A stretch of 64,000 nt of DNA from CAMDPA01 sp965223035 (GTDB lineage Bacteria; Pseudomonadota; Alphaproteobacteria; Rhizobiales; Hyphomicrobiaceae). The translations under genes were made by a program, and so were the position numbers. Shown here piece after piece: positions 40,032-48,489 of this stretch. The stretch spans positions 3,410,001 through 3,474,000 of the forward strand of contig OZ244980.1 in assembly GCA_965223035.1 (NCBI GenBank), written 5' to 3'. Within the stretch, counting starts at the first letter, position 1. Every line of letters starts with the position of its first letter. The notes beneath the pieces were generated by a model. It saw only the letters and a program-made list of their open reading frames with translations, had not been told where the DNA came from and did not search any database.

Positions 40032-42251
40032 TCAGGCTCCCGGCGTCTGCCGTGTTAGCTGGTTGAAACCGGCCCGCAGCGCATCGCTGAGGCTGTCAAA
40101 GTCATAGGCGCTGGCAAGGATCTGACCCATCGCCACCGTCGCCACGATCGGCACCACCACGATCTGCACCAGCTTGACCAATCGCCGCAGAAAACGTGCC
40201 CGCGTCAGCAACGGATTAACCTGAAAAATCGACAAAGCGATCATGACACTGATCGTGGCATAGGTGGTCACGAATATCATGTCGGATAATGTGGCATCGT
40301 CCGCTGCGGGCTGGTTCAGCGCCAGGTAAAGCGCGATGGCGGACAAAAGGGCCGTCACCTGGATAGCAATGATCGACTCAAATTGCGTGTTGGGGATGAA
40401 GTTGGCGAGATAGGCGACGATCATGATGAAGGCCAGCGGCACGATCACACGCAGCACGTAATCGATCACCTGTCTGCGCATGACCCACGTGTAATTGAAA
40501 TTGTAATAGGGCAAGACACGTTGCTCGCTGGTGGCTCCCTCGACGCTGCGAATGAGTTGTTCGCTGGTGCCAACATAATGCGACAGCATGGTCCAGCCAT
40601 CGATCGAAAACGCCTTGTTGCGAATTTCATCCGCCGGCGGCTGGATCAGAAACGCCGCGCGCGTGCTGGACGGCTGAAACGAAACGGACAGCACCTGATT
40701 GTCGAACGGGTACTTTCTCAGATCGGGATCAAACGCGAACCGACCATTTACCTTGTAAATGCGTGACCAGGAACGCTGCGTCGCGTCCTTGGGATCGACA
40801 TGAACCTCGCGAATGTTGATCAACGGCTGGCCCATCGGCCCACGTAACGCGTTGGTAAACTCGATGGCGCCGATTGAGAGATACGTGTCGCTGCGGATGG
40901 TGAAAAAGAACTCGGCCTCGAAGCTGCGGTCGTTGCTGTCAATGCGATCGATGCGGTTCATGTCCAAATGCATATAGAGCACCGGCACCTGCACGATCTT
41001 GCCGTTCCTGCGCACATACTGCGTTGGCGCGAGTAATGACGTCGACTTGCCGGGCGGTCGCCACACGATCAGTGAACGCTCAGACGAGGCGCGCCGATTG
41101 GAAAAGCTCCAGTCTTGGGCGGTGCCGCGAAACACCTGACGGCCTTCCTGAAGCTGGGCCAAGTGCGCTGCCACCGCGTGCCGAACGCTCCCGGCGTCGG
41201 GGTTAGCGCTGCGCCGGGCTCCCACCACGATCAGCGAGACCAAGTCCGCGTAGCGTGCACCATAGCCGACGGAATAAGGCGCATAGGCATGTTTGCGGCC
41301 CAACGAACCGGGTCGGCGCATCAGCTGCTCGAGCCGCTCGTTATTGAGATTGGCAATCCCGCCCTCGGCGATCTCGTACAGCGCTGCCCGATAGGATTGC
41401 GCGACCTGCTCGGCCGTCACGCCATTGACCGAGCCCAAAGCAATGAACACCGGTACATTGATGCCGGCCTTCGCCAACCGCGCAAGCAATTGGGCCCCCT
41501 GCTTGGATCCGATCGACAAAAACAACAGGTCTGGACTGGCCGCCTTCAGATCAGCGATCACGGCCTCAACCGCCTGCGGGCGATCGGCGATCGCCGATTT
41601 GAGCCAATTGGTGGTGACGAGCTGGGTCCCCTCCGGCATGTCGGCGAGGTATCTATAGTAGTCGCTGGTGTAAAGATCATTGGGATTGCCAACGAACGCG
41701 ACGCGCTGGAAGCGATCGGCCACGAAGCTTTTAAACACTTGCTGCTCGTCGAGCACCGAATGGGTCAGCGTGTACACATTGGGATAGGGGGCGAACAAGG
41801 ATTCCACCGACATCTCGGAGATCCACGGCAGACCACTCTCGCCGACGCGCGCCACCACCTTGCTGCCGCGCGTGGAATTCCACACACCGATCATCGCGAT
41901 CAGATTCGGCCGCTTAAGCATGTCGGCGACGTTGCGCACCGTGCGCTCCGCCTCGGTCTTGTCGTCGTAGATGACCAGCTCGACCGGCCGGCCATGGATG
42001 CCGCCGGCGGCATTGATCGCGGCCACCCGTTGCTTGACGAAGGTGACGATCGCATAGGCCTCCTCGGGACCCGTGGCCGGCGCCTTGCTGGTGCTCACGT
42101 GGAGCGCAATGGCATAGCCACGTGCCGGCCGGTCTTGCGCCTGCGCCGACAGGATGGCGGCCGGCCCCACGGCGAGTGAGGCAAAGCCCAAAAGCCACGT
42201 GATGGCGATCTGGCGAAGGCGTTGCATGGCGCTCATCGACCGGTCGCGCAT
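40032..42251 (-). CDS. Periplasmic binding protein fused to a pentameric ligand-gated ion channel (Cys-loop receptor superfamily)
   Basis: A 739-residue protein in four parts. A signal peptide covers about residues 1-39. A LivK/ANF-type periplasmic binding domain covers about 44-400 (VAAINAAGGIHGRPVELVIYDD and IGVWNSTRGSKVV). The channel extracellular beta domain covers about 422-590 with the Pro-loop motif DLRKYPFDNQ at 510-519 (P515, F516, D517), followed by GW near 552-553. Four membrane helices lie at about 596-619 (Pro605 in M1), 624-646 (M2), 653-679 (M3) and 691-714 (M4). RRQVIDY precedes M1 as in GLIC-type channels. No cysteine occurs, so it is a Cys-less member. The expected action is a homopentameric inner-membrane channel with sensors in the periplasm. 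It starts in a TGATG overlap with hda, and AGGAAGG lies 9 bases before the ATG. Confidence 0.93.
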   Translation of the reverse strand: MRDRSMSAMQRLRQIAITWLLGFASLAVGPAAILSAQAQDRPARGYAIALHVSTSKAPATGPEEAYAIVTFVKQRVAAINAAGGIHGRPVELVIYDDKTEAERTVRNVADMLKRPNLIAMIGVWNSTRGSKVVARVGESGLPWISEMSVESLFAPYPNVYTLTHSVLDEQQVFKSFVADRFQRVAFVGNPNDLYTSDYYRYLADMPEGTQLVTTNWLKSAIADRPQAVEAVIADLKAASPDLLFLSIGSKQGAQLLARLAKAGINVPVFIALGSVNGVTAEQVAQSYRAALYEIAEGGIANLNNERLEQLMRRPGSLGRKHAYAPYSVGYGARYADLVSLIVVGARRSANPDAGSVRHAVAAHLAQLQEGRQVFRGTAQDWSFSNRRASSERSLIVWRPPGKSTSLLAPTQYVRRNGKIVQVPVLYMHLDMNRIDRIDSNDRSFEAEFFFTIRSDTYLSIGAIEFTNALRGPMGQPLINIREVHVDPKDATQRSWSRIYKVNGRFAFDPDLRKYPFDNQVLSVSFQPSSTRAAFLIQPPADEIRNKAFSIDGWTMLSHYVGTSEQLIRSVEGATSEQRVLPYYNFNYTWVMRRQVIDYVLRVIVPLAFIMIVAYLANFIPNTQFESIIAIQVTALLSAIALYLALNQPAADDATLSDMIFVTTYATISVMIALSIFQVNPLLTRARFLRRLVKLVQIVVVPIVATVAMGQILASAYDFDSLSDALRAGFNQLTRQTPGA

Positions 42252-42940
42252 CAGTCGCTGCCTTCCTGCGCGAGGGCCGCCAAAGCGTCGCGCGCCAGCT
42301 TGCCGGTCACCGGACGACGACGCTGCAAGGCCATGCGGTCGATGGTGTCGACCAGACGGCGGGCGGCATCGGCGGAACGTTCCATACGCAGCACCAACGT
42401 GGAGATCACCGCGGGCTCAACGCCCAACTGGCGATCGGCAAACAGCTTGACCAGCAGCGCCCGCAACAGCGCTTCGTCGGGAGGCGCAATCCGAGCCAAT
42501 GCCAAGGCCCTCAGGCGCGAGCGCAAGTCCGGCAGCCCCACCGCCAACTCGCCCGGCGCAGCCCGCGTCGTCATCAGCACCGATAAACGCCCCTCGCGGG
42601 CCAGGTTCAGCAAATGAAACAGGGCTTGTTCATCACCGATCCCTTGGTCGATATCCTCTACCGCGATCGCGCCAGCTTCGATCGCCGCGCCGACCGAGCC
42701 TTCGCGCAAGTGAGCCGCGGCGATGCGCTCGCCGCCAGCGCGCGCGCGCCAAACCTCGACCAGATGGCTTTTGCCGGCGCCAGCAGGCCCGACGATCGCC
42801 ATCGCCTGCTGCGGCCATCCGGGCCAGACATCGATGGCGTTACAGGCGGCCTCGTTGGCCGGGCTCAACAGAAAGTCCTCGCGCCCCATGGCGGGCCTTA
42901 AGGACAAGTCCAAAAGCATCTGCTGGGACCCGGTTGCCAT
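42251..42940 (-). CDS. DnaA-related AAA+ protein (Hda/HdaA type)
   Basis: The protein has 229 residues from MATGSQQMLLDLSLRP. The N-terminal QMLLDL resembles the sliding-clamp-binding motif of Hda. The AAA+ core has Walker A GPAGAGKS at about 51-58, a weak Walker B in AIAVEDIDQGIGDE, and a C-terminal AAA lid with ERSADAARRLVDTID. Such proteins stimulate ATP hydrolysis by DnaA on the loaded clamp to prevent re-initiation of replication. The gene is short of the DNA-binding domain of DnaA. An ATG at 42985 would add 15 residues. It overlaps the channel gene by one base, and the upstream phosphatidyltransferase gene is about 115 bases away. Confidence 0.85.
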   Translation of the reverse strand: MATGSQQMLLDLSLRPAMGREDFLLSPANEAACNAIDVWPGWPQQAMAIVGPAGAGKSHLVEVWRARAGGERIAAAHLREGSVGAAIEAGAIAVEDIDQGIGDEQALFHLLNLAREGRLSVLMTTRAAPGELAVGLPDLRSRLRALALARIAPPDEALLRALLVKLFADRQLGVEPAVISTLVLRMERSADAARRLVDTIDRMALQRRRPVTGKLARDALAALAQEGSD

Positions 42941-43055
42941 CACGCCTCGCGTCCTCGCCGCGACATCGCTACCTCCCCGCAACATCGCCGGACCCTACCG
43001 CTTGACCTTGCGGTCATTAAGGCCCCACCGCATCGCTTCATGTGCGTGCTCCCCT

Positions 43056-43697
43056 TCACGCGTCGTCCGCCGGGCTGCGCCCCTGCTTGATCTCCGCCGC
43101 GGCGACCTCCGCATTGGTCATATGCCGAAGCCACGCCACCATGTAGGCCGCCAACGACGCAACCGTGAGACCGGCGGTCAGCCAGACCAGCACCTGGCGC
43201 AGGCCCTGCAGCCCGAGCTGAAACCCGACATCCGCCAGGACGGTCGCGGCAAGAACCAGTTGGGCAGCGGTATTGATTTTGCTGACCAGCAATGGACGGA
43301 TCTTAACCGGTCGCCCCAGGAGCCACGATACCAGCACCGCCATGATGATCAGCAGATCGCGCGAGACGACCGCGATCACGAGCCAGGTCGGCAGCTCCCC
43401 CTTCCAGCCCATGGCGATAAAGATTGACACCACCAAGAGCTTATCTGCCAGCGGGTCCAGATAGGCACCGAGTTCGGTTTGCCAGCCAAAGCGCTTGGCG
43501 AGAAAACCGTCGACCGCGTCGCTGAGGCCGGCGGCGACAAAAGCGATCAGCGCCAACTGATTGTGGTCGGTCAGCATCAGCCAAAAGATCACGGGTACGA
43601 GCAGGGCCCGCGCCAACGTGATGATGTTGGGAATGTTCAAACGCGCGCTACTCTTCTCGTCGATCGGTGGTCGGATCCGGACATCAGGCTCTTGCAT
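43056..43697 (-). CDS. CDP-alcohol phosphatidyltransferase family protein (PgsA-like)
   Basis: The protein has 213 residues from MQEPDVRIRPP. The family's metal-binding signature is D-x2-D-G-x2-A-K-R-x8-G-x3-D-x3-D, seen in LSDAVDGFLAKRFG followed by GAYLDPLADK. About five membrane helices follow (LLVVSIFIAMGW; LVIAVVSRDLLIIMAVLVSWLL; QLVLAATVLADVGF; LVWLTAGLTVASLAAYMVAW). It couples CDP-diacylglycerol with an alcohol in phospholipid synthesis at the inner membrane. Glycerol-3-phosphate (PgsA) or a cardiolipin-type acceptor is likely but not shown. It stands in the conserved purM-side cluster with a DUF2066 gene and hda. Confidence 0.88.
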   Translation of the reverse strand: MQEPDVRIRPPIDEKSSARLNIPNIITLARALLVPVIFWLMLTDHNQLALIAFVAAGLSDAVDGFLAKRFGWQTELGAYLDPLADKLLVVSIFIAMGWKGELPTWLVIAVVSRDLLIIMAVLVSWLLGRPVKIRPLLVSKINTAAQLVLAATVLADVGFQLGLQGLRQVLVWLTAGLTVASLAAYMVAWLRHMTNAEVAAAEIKQGRSPADDA

Positions 43698-43877
43698 ACG
43701 CGTACCGACGGCTCTCATTCCGCTTGCAACGGTCAGCGCCAACCGTCGAGGCAATGGCTGAATTGGCGACGCGAGGTGTGCCGATCAACGCGTCGTGCGA
43801 TCGGTGCCGGCCGCGGCGTGCCGACAGATAGCGCGACGCCATCCGCCGCATCTGCCCGTCGCGAGTGCCGGCCGCGA

Positions 43878-45050
43878 TCAATGACGATCGGCCTGCGCAT
43901 ACCAAACGCCGCGGCTCCCCGACATGATGATGCCCTGCGTTCGAAGCGCCGCGGCCAGCGCCGGGCCGCCACCAGGATAGCGCAGAGCGATCTGCGCGCC
44001 GCGCGCCGATAAGCCACCCACCAATAGGTTGGTGACGCCAGGCAACCGTTCGATCTGGCTGCGCATTTCTTGCCATTCGCGCAGACCGGCGAAGCGAACC
44101 GAAATCTGCACCGCCAACGGCGGCGAGCCGACCGGCGGCAGCGGCGGCGCCGGGCGCGCCTTCACCGCCTTCCAGCGCCCTTCAATGATGCCGAGCGCGA
44201 CCACCGCAGCATATTCGGCCGAGTACAGCGGATCGGTCGGATCAAGCCGCCAAGACCTGCGCAGCACGAAGGAGCCAACGGCATCGGTTCCAGACAAGGT
44301 CACGTTGAGGCGATTGGCCGCCGGATCGGGCTCAGCGATGGCCAACAAGGCTTGGCGGCTACGCGATAAGGGGGCCGTTACCCCTAACGGCGCTTCGGGA
44401 TCATTCAACGCCGCCTTGACCAAACCGGGGGTGAGGCCCTGCGGCCGCCGATGCAGCTTAACCGGGGTCAGCGCGTGCTTGAGATCGAGGCCGGTCCAAG
44501 CCTCCCGCCACAGCGCCTCGCCACGGCTGGCTGACCATTGCTCGGACGACGCTTGGGTGGGCGGCACATAGATCAACACCACCGCGGTCTGCGCCGCCTG
44601 CTCATCGACAAACGGTATGCCGCGCTCGATCAACAGCTTGCGCACCCGCTGCGGCTCGAACGTGAAATCCAGCGTCGCGATATAACTGGTCGAGGAGTTG
44701 CGTTCCGCGCGGACGGCGATGCCGCCAATCAAGGGCTCCACCGGCACCGACTGCAACCTGGCAATCGCCTTATGCGCGGTCACTGGGGCCAGCCGTTTGA
44801 CCAGGGAACGGAATGCTCTGCGCTGGCCGATCGTCAGCGCCTTGGATTTGGCCGCGACCGCATTGTCAGCCCGCGCCTCAACCGGGTAGTTGCCGACAGT
44901 GAAGGCGCCGGGTTCGGCAGCTGGGCTCTGGGTCGCCGCCGCCGTCATTCCGGACACAACACTCAGGAGGACGCGCACTGGCCTGGGCATCGCAGTCAGC
45001 AACCCGAGCGGGCCGCGGCCGCACAGCCTCCGTCTCAATTGCTCCGCCAT
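43878..45050 (-). CDS. DUF2066 domain-containing exported protein
   Basis: The protein has about 390 residues from MAEQLRRRLCGRG. ATG 44990 (MPRPVRVLLSVVSG) is the other candidate and gives a neater signal peptide cut near ATQSPAAEPGAF. The conserved part begins FTVGNYPVEARADNAVAAKSKALTIGQRRAFRSLVKRL (read in parts), which is the DUF2066 N-terminus. No catalytic motif is seen. The cluster DUF2066, CDP-alcohol transferase, hda is well conserved in alphaproteobacteria, but the function is not known. The GAGGGAGCGGG about 10-20 bases before 45050 favours that start. It is divergent from purM. Confidence 0.8.
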   Translation of the reverse strand: MAEQLRRRLCGRGPLGLLTAMPRPVRVLLSVVSGMTAAATQSPAAEPGAFTVGNYPVEARADNAVAAKSKALTIGQRRAFRSLVKRLAPVTAHKAIARLQSVPVEPLIGGIAVRAERNSSTSYIATLDFTFEPQRVRKLLIERGIPFVDEQAAQTAVVLIYVPPTQASSEQWSASRGEALWREAWTGLDLKHALTPVKLHRRPQGLTPGLVKAALNDPEAPLGVTAPLSRSRQALLAIAEPDPAANRLNVTLSGTDAVGSFVLRRSWRLDPTDPLYSAEYAAVVALGIIEGRWKAVKARPAPPLPPVGSPPLAVQISVRFAGLREWQEMRSQIERLPGVTNLLVGGLSARGAQIALRYPGGGPALAAALRTQGIIMSGSRGVWYAQADRH

Positions 45051-45219
45051 GTGGTAGGTCCCGCTCCCTCGGAGGGTGGCCGAACAACAACGCTGCGGTG
45101 TTGCAAGCCGACCGCTCAGTCTGCTAGGAGGCACATTCTCGGGCGCTGTATGAGGCGAAAATTGGGTCGAGGTCAATGCCTCCCCGGAAACTGCCCGGCA
45201 TCCTTCGTTGGAGGGCACC

Positions 45220-46368
45220 TTGGCGACAAGCGAAACAGATCCGGCTGAGGCATCCGCCCCCGCAGCCGCAATCACCTACGCCGACTCTGGTGTCAACATC
45301 GCCGCCGGCAATCAGCTGGTGGATGCGATCAAGCCGCTCGCCGCGGCGACGCGGCGCCCGGGCGCCGAAGCCAACCTCGGCGGATTTGGCGCTCTGTTCG
45401 ATCTCAAGCGGTGCGGGCTGCAAGATCCGATTCTGGTCGCCGCCACCGATGGCGTCGGCACCAAGCTCAAAATCGCCATTGAATCGGAGCGCCACGATAC
45501 GGTCGGTGTTGACCTCGTCGCCATGTGTGTCAACGACTTGCTGGCCCAAGGGGCCGAGCCCCTGTTCTTCCTCGACTACTATGCATGCGGTAAACTCGAT
45601 GTGGCCACCGCGCGCAGCGTGATCGCCGGTGTCGCGTCGGGCTGTCTGGAGGCGGGCTGCGCGCTGATCGGTGGTGAGACCGCTGAGATGCCGGGTATGT
45701 ATTGCGCGGCGGACTATGATCTCGCTGGTTTCGCCGTCGGCGCGGTGGAACGCGACCAGACCCTGCCGCGGCGGGACATCACAGCCGGCGATCTGCTGAT
45801 CGGATTGCCCTCCTCCGGACTGCATTCCAACGGGTTTTCGCTGGTGCGGCAGCTGGTCTCGCAGACCGGCTTGGGCTGGTCGGATCCGGCCCCGTTTGCG
45901 GTCATGCACGCGGCACAATCTGCGCAACCGGCCAGCCTTCGCGAGGCGGTGATGGTGCCAACCCGAATCTACGTCAAGCCGGTGTTGGCGACGCTTCGGG
46001 CGACGGCGGCCGTGAAGGCGATCGCGCACATCACGGGTGGCGGATTGACCGAGAACCTGCCGCGCGTGCTGAGCGCCGGTCTAGCACCGCACGTCGACCT
46101 TGCCAGCTGGCGGCTGCCACCGGTGTTTGACTGGCTGCGGGCCGTGGGCCGGCTCGACGCACAAGAGATGTTGCGCACCTTTAATTGTGGCATCGGCCTG
46201 GTCCTGGTCGTGGATCAGACGGCAGCCGACACGGTTTGCGACCACCTCAGATCCGAAGGCGAGTCGCCGTGCGTGATCGGTGCCATCGAGCCGGGCGCAG
46301 GCCTGGCCACGGCCGCCAAGGGCGTGGAAGCTGCCAACGCCGTGCGCTATTCCGGCGATCTTGGCTGA
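45220..46368 (+). CDS. purM: Phosphoribosylformylglycinamidine cyclo-ligase
   Basis: The protein has 382 residues, translated from a TTG codon 5 bases after GGAGGGCACC; no ATG is placed to start it, so an unusual start is likely. It catalyses ATP-dependent closure of FGAM to aminoimidazole ribotide in purine synthesis. PurM motifs: ITYADSGVNIAAGN, DPILVAATDGVGTKLKIA, DLVAMCVNDLLAQGAEPLFFLDYYA (read in parts), LIGGETAEMPGMY, LPSSGLHSNGFSLVR and AHITGGGLTENLPR. It is separated from purN by an acyl-CoA-synthetase-like gene and a palindromic repeat, rather than being directly joined as in a classic purMN operon. Confidence 0.95.
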   Translation: MATSETDPAEASAPAAAITYADSGVNIAAGNQLVDAIKPLAAATRRPGAEANLGGFGALFDLKRCGLQDPILVAATDGVGTKLKIAIESERHDTVGVDLVAMCVNDLLAQGAEPLFFLDYYACGKLDVATARSVIAGVASGCLEAGCALIGGETAEMPGMYCAADYDLAGFAVGAVERDQTLPRRDITAGDLLIGLPSSGLHSNGFSLVRQLVSQTGLGWSDPAPFAVMHAAQSAQPASLREAVMVPTRIYVKPVLATLRATAAVKAIAHITGGGLTENLPRVLSAGLAPHVDLASWRLPPVFDWLRAVGRLDAQEMLRTFNCGIGLVLVVDQTAADTVCDHLRSEGESPCVIGAIEPGAGLATAAKGVEAANAVRYSGDLG

Positions 46369-46444
46369 GCTGCGCCGCACCATCGCTCGACCCGTTGAAG
46401 GGCTTCGCCCGGTTAGACCTGGGCAGTCTTGCCTGCCGGCGTGG

Positions 46445-46508
46445 CTAGAGCAACCTGCCTTAAATCGGAACCGGGTTTGCGGTTCCGATTTAAGGCGCGA
46501 TGATCTTG
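46445..46508. repeat. CTAG palindromic repeat, family 1, short 64-bp copy
   Basis: CTAGAGCAACCTGCC, arms TTAAATCGGAACCG and CGGTTCCGATTTAA, end CGCGATGATCTTG (CTTG for CTAG). It lies in the gap between purM and the following synthetase gene. It is nearly identical to the copy at 51503. Confidence 0.93.
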
Positions 46509-46626
46509 CATGTCGGTGTGGCTGGCAACCGGGGCGCGGCCCCGGCATAATGGCTGGAACCGCCCGTCATCTCACGCACGCAACGGACGTGATGGCGAAG
46601 CGTGACGCCCGCGCCCTGCCGCCGCC

Positions 46627-48219
46627 ATGGATATCGTCATGCCGCCCGACCCAAACACCACCGGCGACCCCCATCAGCTCGAGATCCCGTTTCGCACGCT
46701 GGGCGCTTCGTTTGCGATGTTTGCGGAGCGGCATCCGGACAAGATCGCCATTCATTCCATCGATCAAAATCGATCCATCAGCTTCCGCGCCCTACACGAT
46801 CTGGTGGAGCGCACCGCGGCGCGCATGGCGGCGCTCGGCGTTCAGCGCGGACAACGGGTTGCCATCCTGGCAGGCGAGTGTGCCGAGAAGCTGGTCTTGA
46901 TGTTTGCCGCCTGGCGATGCGGCGCCTGCGCCTGTCCCTTTCATGCGGAGATCGCCACCGATCATCTGGCTGCCATTTTGCAAGCGATCGAGCCGGCGTT
47001 GGTGATTTGGCGCCAGAACGATGTGGACGGTGAAGCGTTGACGGCGGGACTGGCCTGCCCGGCCGTCCCCTTTACGTCGTTCGCCGATGACGACGGCCTC
47101 TTCGGCACCCATGCACCGACGGCGGCGTTGGCGGCGGCGGGCAGCGAGTATGACCCAGCCGACGAGGGTTGCATCTTCGCGACCTCAGGGACGACCGACC
47201 GCCCGAAATGCGTGGTTTGGGACCATCTTGGTCTGTGGCTGTGCGGTCTATCGACGATCGACTTCACCGGCCTCAATCGCGAAGATCGCCTGCTCGAATA
47301 TCGAACGTTCAGCTGGCTGTCGCCGCAGATCGTCACCTTCATGCCGTTCGTCGCACTCGGCCTGAGCCTCTACATGGCCGCCGGATTTTCCCGCAGCCGC
47401 TTCTTCGCCTGGGTGCGCGACCACAAGATCTCCGTCGCTGCCGGAGTCCCGACGGTGATCAACATGCTGCTCGACGATCCGCCCGACGTCGACCGCAGCG
47501 CTATCGCCTCGCTGCGCTTGATGACGGCCAGTACAGCGCCCCTGGCGCCGGAGCGCTGGCATCAGTTCGAGGCCCAGTACGGTATCAAGCTCGCCCAGTT
47601 CTATGGCGCCTCCGAAGGCGGTTGGCTGTGCGGCAACCGCCACGATCGGTGCAAGATCGGCACGGTGGGCCCGCCCGCCCGGCACATGGACTTGGCGATC
47701 GTTGACGCTGCAGGCGAGGTGTGCCCGCCCGGCATCGAAGGGGAAATCACCATCCGCGGTCCACAGACGGCCGTTGCGGTGCTTTCCGCCGATGGCGTCT
47801 GGGAAGACCGCCGGCCCTACCGGCTTAGCAGGCGGGTGCGCGTCGGCGATCTCGGCCTGATGGATGACGATGGCTTCGTCACGGTGACGGGGCGGGTCAA
47901 AGACATCATCCTGCGCGGGGGCGTGTCGATCGCCCCGCTGGAGATCGATGCCGCCGTCATGGCCTATCCCCAGGTGCAGGAAGCGGCGACGGTCGGCGTG
48001 CCTGATCCGATCTGGGGGGAGGAAATCGTCTGCTATGTCGTATCGAGCGAAGACCCGGCCGCGCCCAAAGCCGACATCCTTGCCTTCGCGGCAGCCCGGT
48101 TGCCGGAGTTCAAGCGCCCCCGCGAGATCCTGTTTATCGACCGGTTGCCGCGCAACGCGCGTGGCAAGGTGCGTCGCGATGCGTTGCGCGCGCTCTGGAT
48201 CGACAGCAACCGTCAGTGA
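46627..48219 (+). CDS. AMP-dependent synthetase/ligase (acyl-CoA synthetase-like, ANL superfamily)
   Basis: A 530-residue cytoplasmic enzyme that activates a carboxylic acid as its acyl-adenylate and probably transfers it to CoA. The phosphate-binding loop is FATSGTTDRPKCVVWDH near 188-200. The adenine-pocket YGASEGG is near 333-341, followed by the VGDLG(L)MDDDGF hinge region and TGRVKDIILRGGVSIAPLEI. The C-terminal lysine motif PRNARGKVRRDAL ends the chain, so the active-site lysine is present. The substrate cannot be read from the sequence. Alternative ATG starts at residues 1 and 5 exist. It interrupts the purM-purN pair. Confidence 0.88.
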   Translation: MDIVMPPDPNTTGDPHQLEIPFRTLGASFAMFAERHPDKIAIHSIDQNRSISFRALHDLVERTAARMAALGVQRGQRVAILAGECAEKLVLMFAAWRCGACACPFHAEIATDHLAAILQAIEPALVIWRQNDVDGEALTAGLACPAVPFTSFADDDGLFGTHAPTAALAAAGSEYDPADEGCIFATSGTTDRPKCVVWDHLGLWLCGLSTIDFTGLNREDRLLEYRTFSWLSPQIVTFMPFVALGLSLYMAAGFSRSRFFAWVRDHKISVAAGVPTVINMLLDDPPDVDRSAIASLRLMTASTAPLAPERWHQFEAQYGIKLAQFYGASEGGWLCGNRHDRCKIGTVGPPARHMDLAIVDAAGEVCPPGIEGEITIRGPQTAVAVLSADGVWEDRRPYRLSRRVRVGDLGLMDDDGFVTVTGRVKDIILRGGVSIAPLEIDAAVMAYPQVQEAATVGVPDPIWGEEIVCYVVSSEDPAAPKADILAFAAARLPEFKRPREILFIDRLPRNARGKVRRDALRALWIDSNRQ

Positions 48220-48276
48220 TTGGACGTCGGTGGTGAATGTCCGCCGGCCTCGCTGGCACGGGTGCGCTTCAGAGTT

Positions 48277-48385
48277 AGCTGGACCGCTCGCGCTCGCCCA
48301 CCTGGCCGCCCAGAACTTCGGGCCTTCAGGTTGCTGGTTGCCGGAACGGGCCGGCAAGGCGATGTCGCCCTTGGCGGGACGGATC
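48277..48385. repeat. GC-rich dispersed repeat, family 2, diverged copy
   Basis: Blocks in order: AGCTGGACCGCTCGCGCTCG, CCCACCTGGCCGCCC, GGAACGGGCCGGCAAGGCGA and CGCCCTTGGCGGGACGGAT. It lies between the synthetase gene and purN. The inserted part in the middle differs from the reference copy. Confidence 0.4.
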
Positions 48386-48489
48386 TTCTGCGGTCACTCG
48401 CGCGGGACATGGCCTGGTCTGGACGGGAATTGATTGGATTGGAGACGGCATGGATTGGGCCACAGGCGCGACCATGCTATGCGACGAAT

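Noticed and set aside
45051..45275. Extension of the DUF2066 gene
   Set aside because: It runs into the divergent purM start region and adds no signal peptide or family residues.
48220..48489. N-terminal extension of purN
   Set aside because: It covers a family 2 repeat; the PurN fold starts at 48490.
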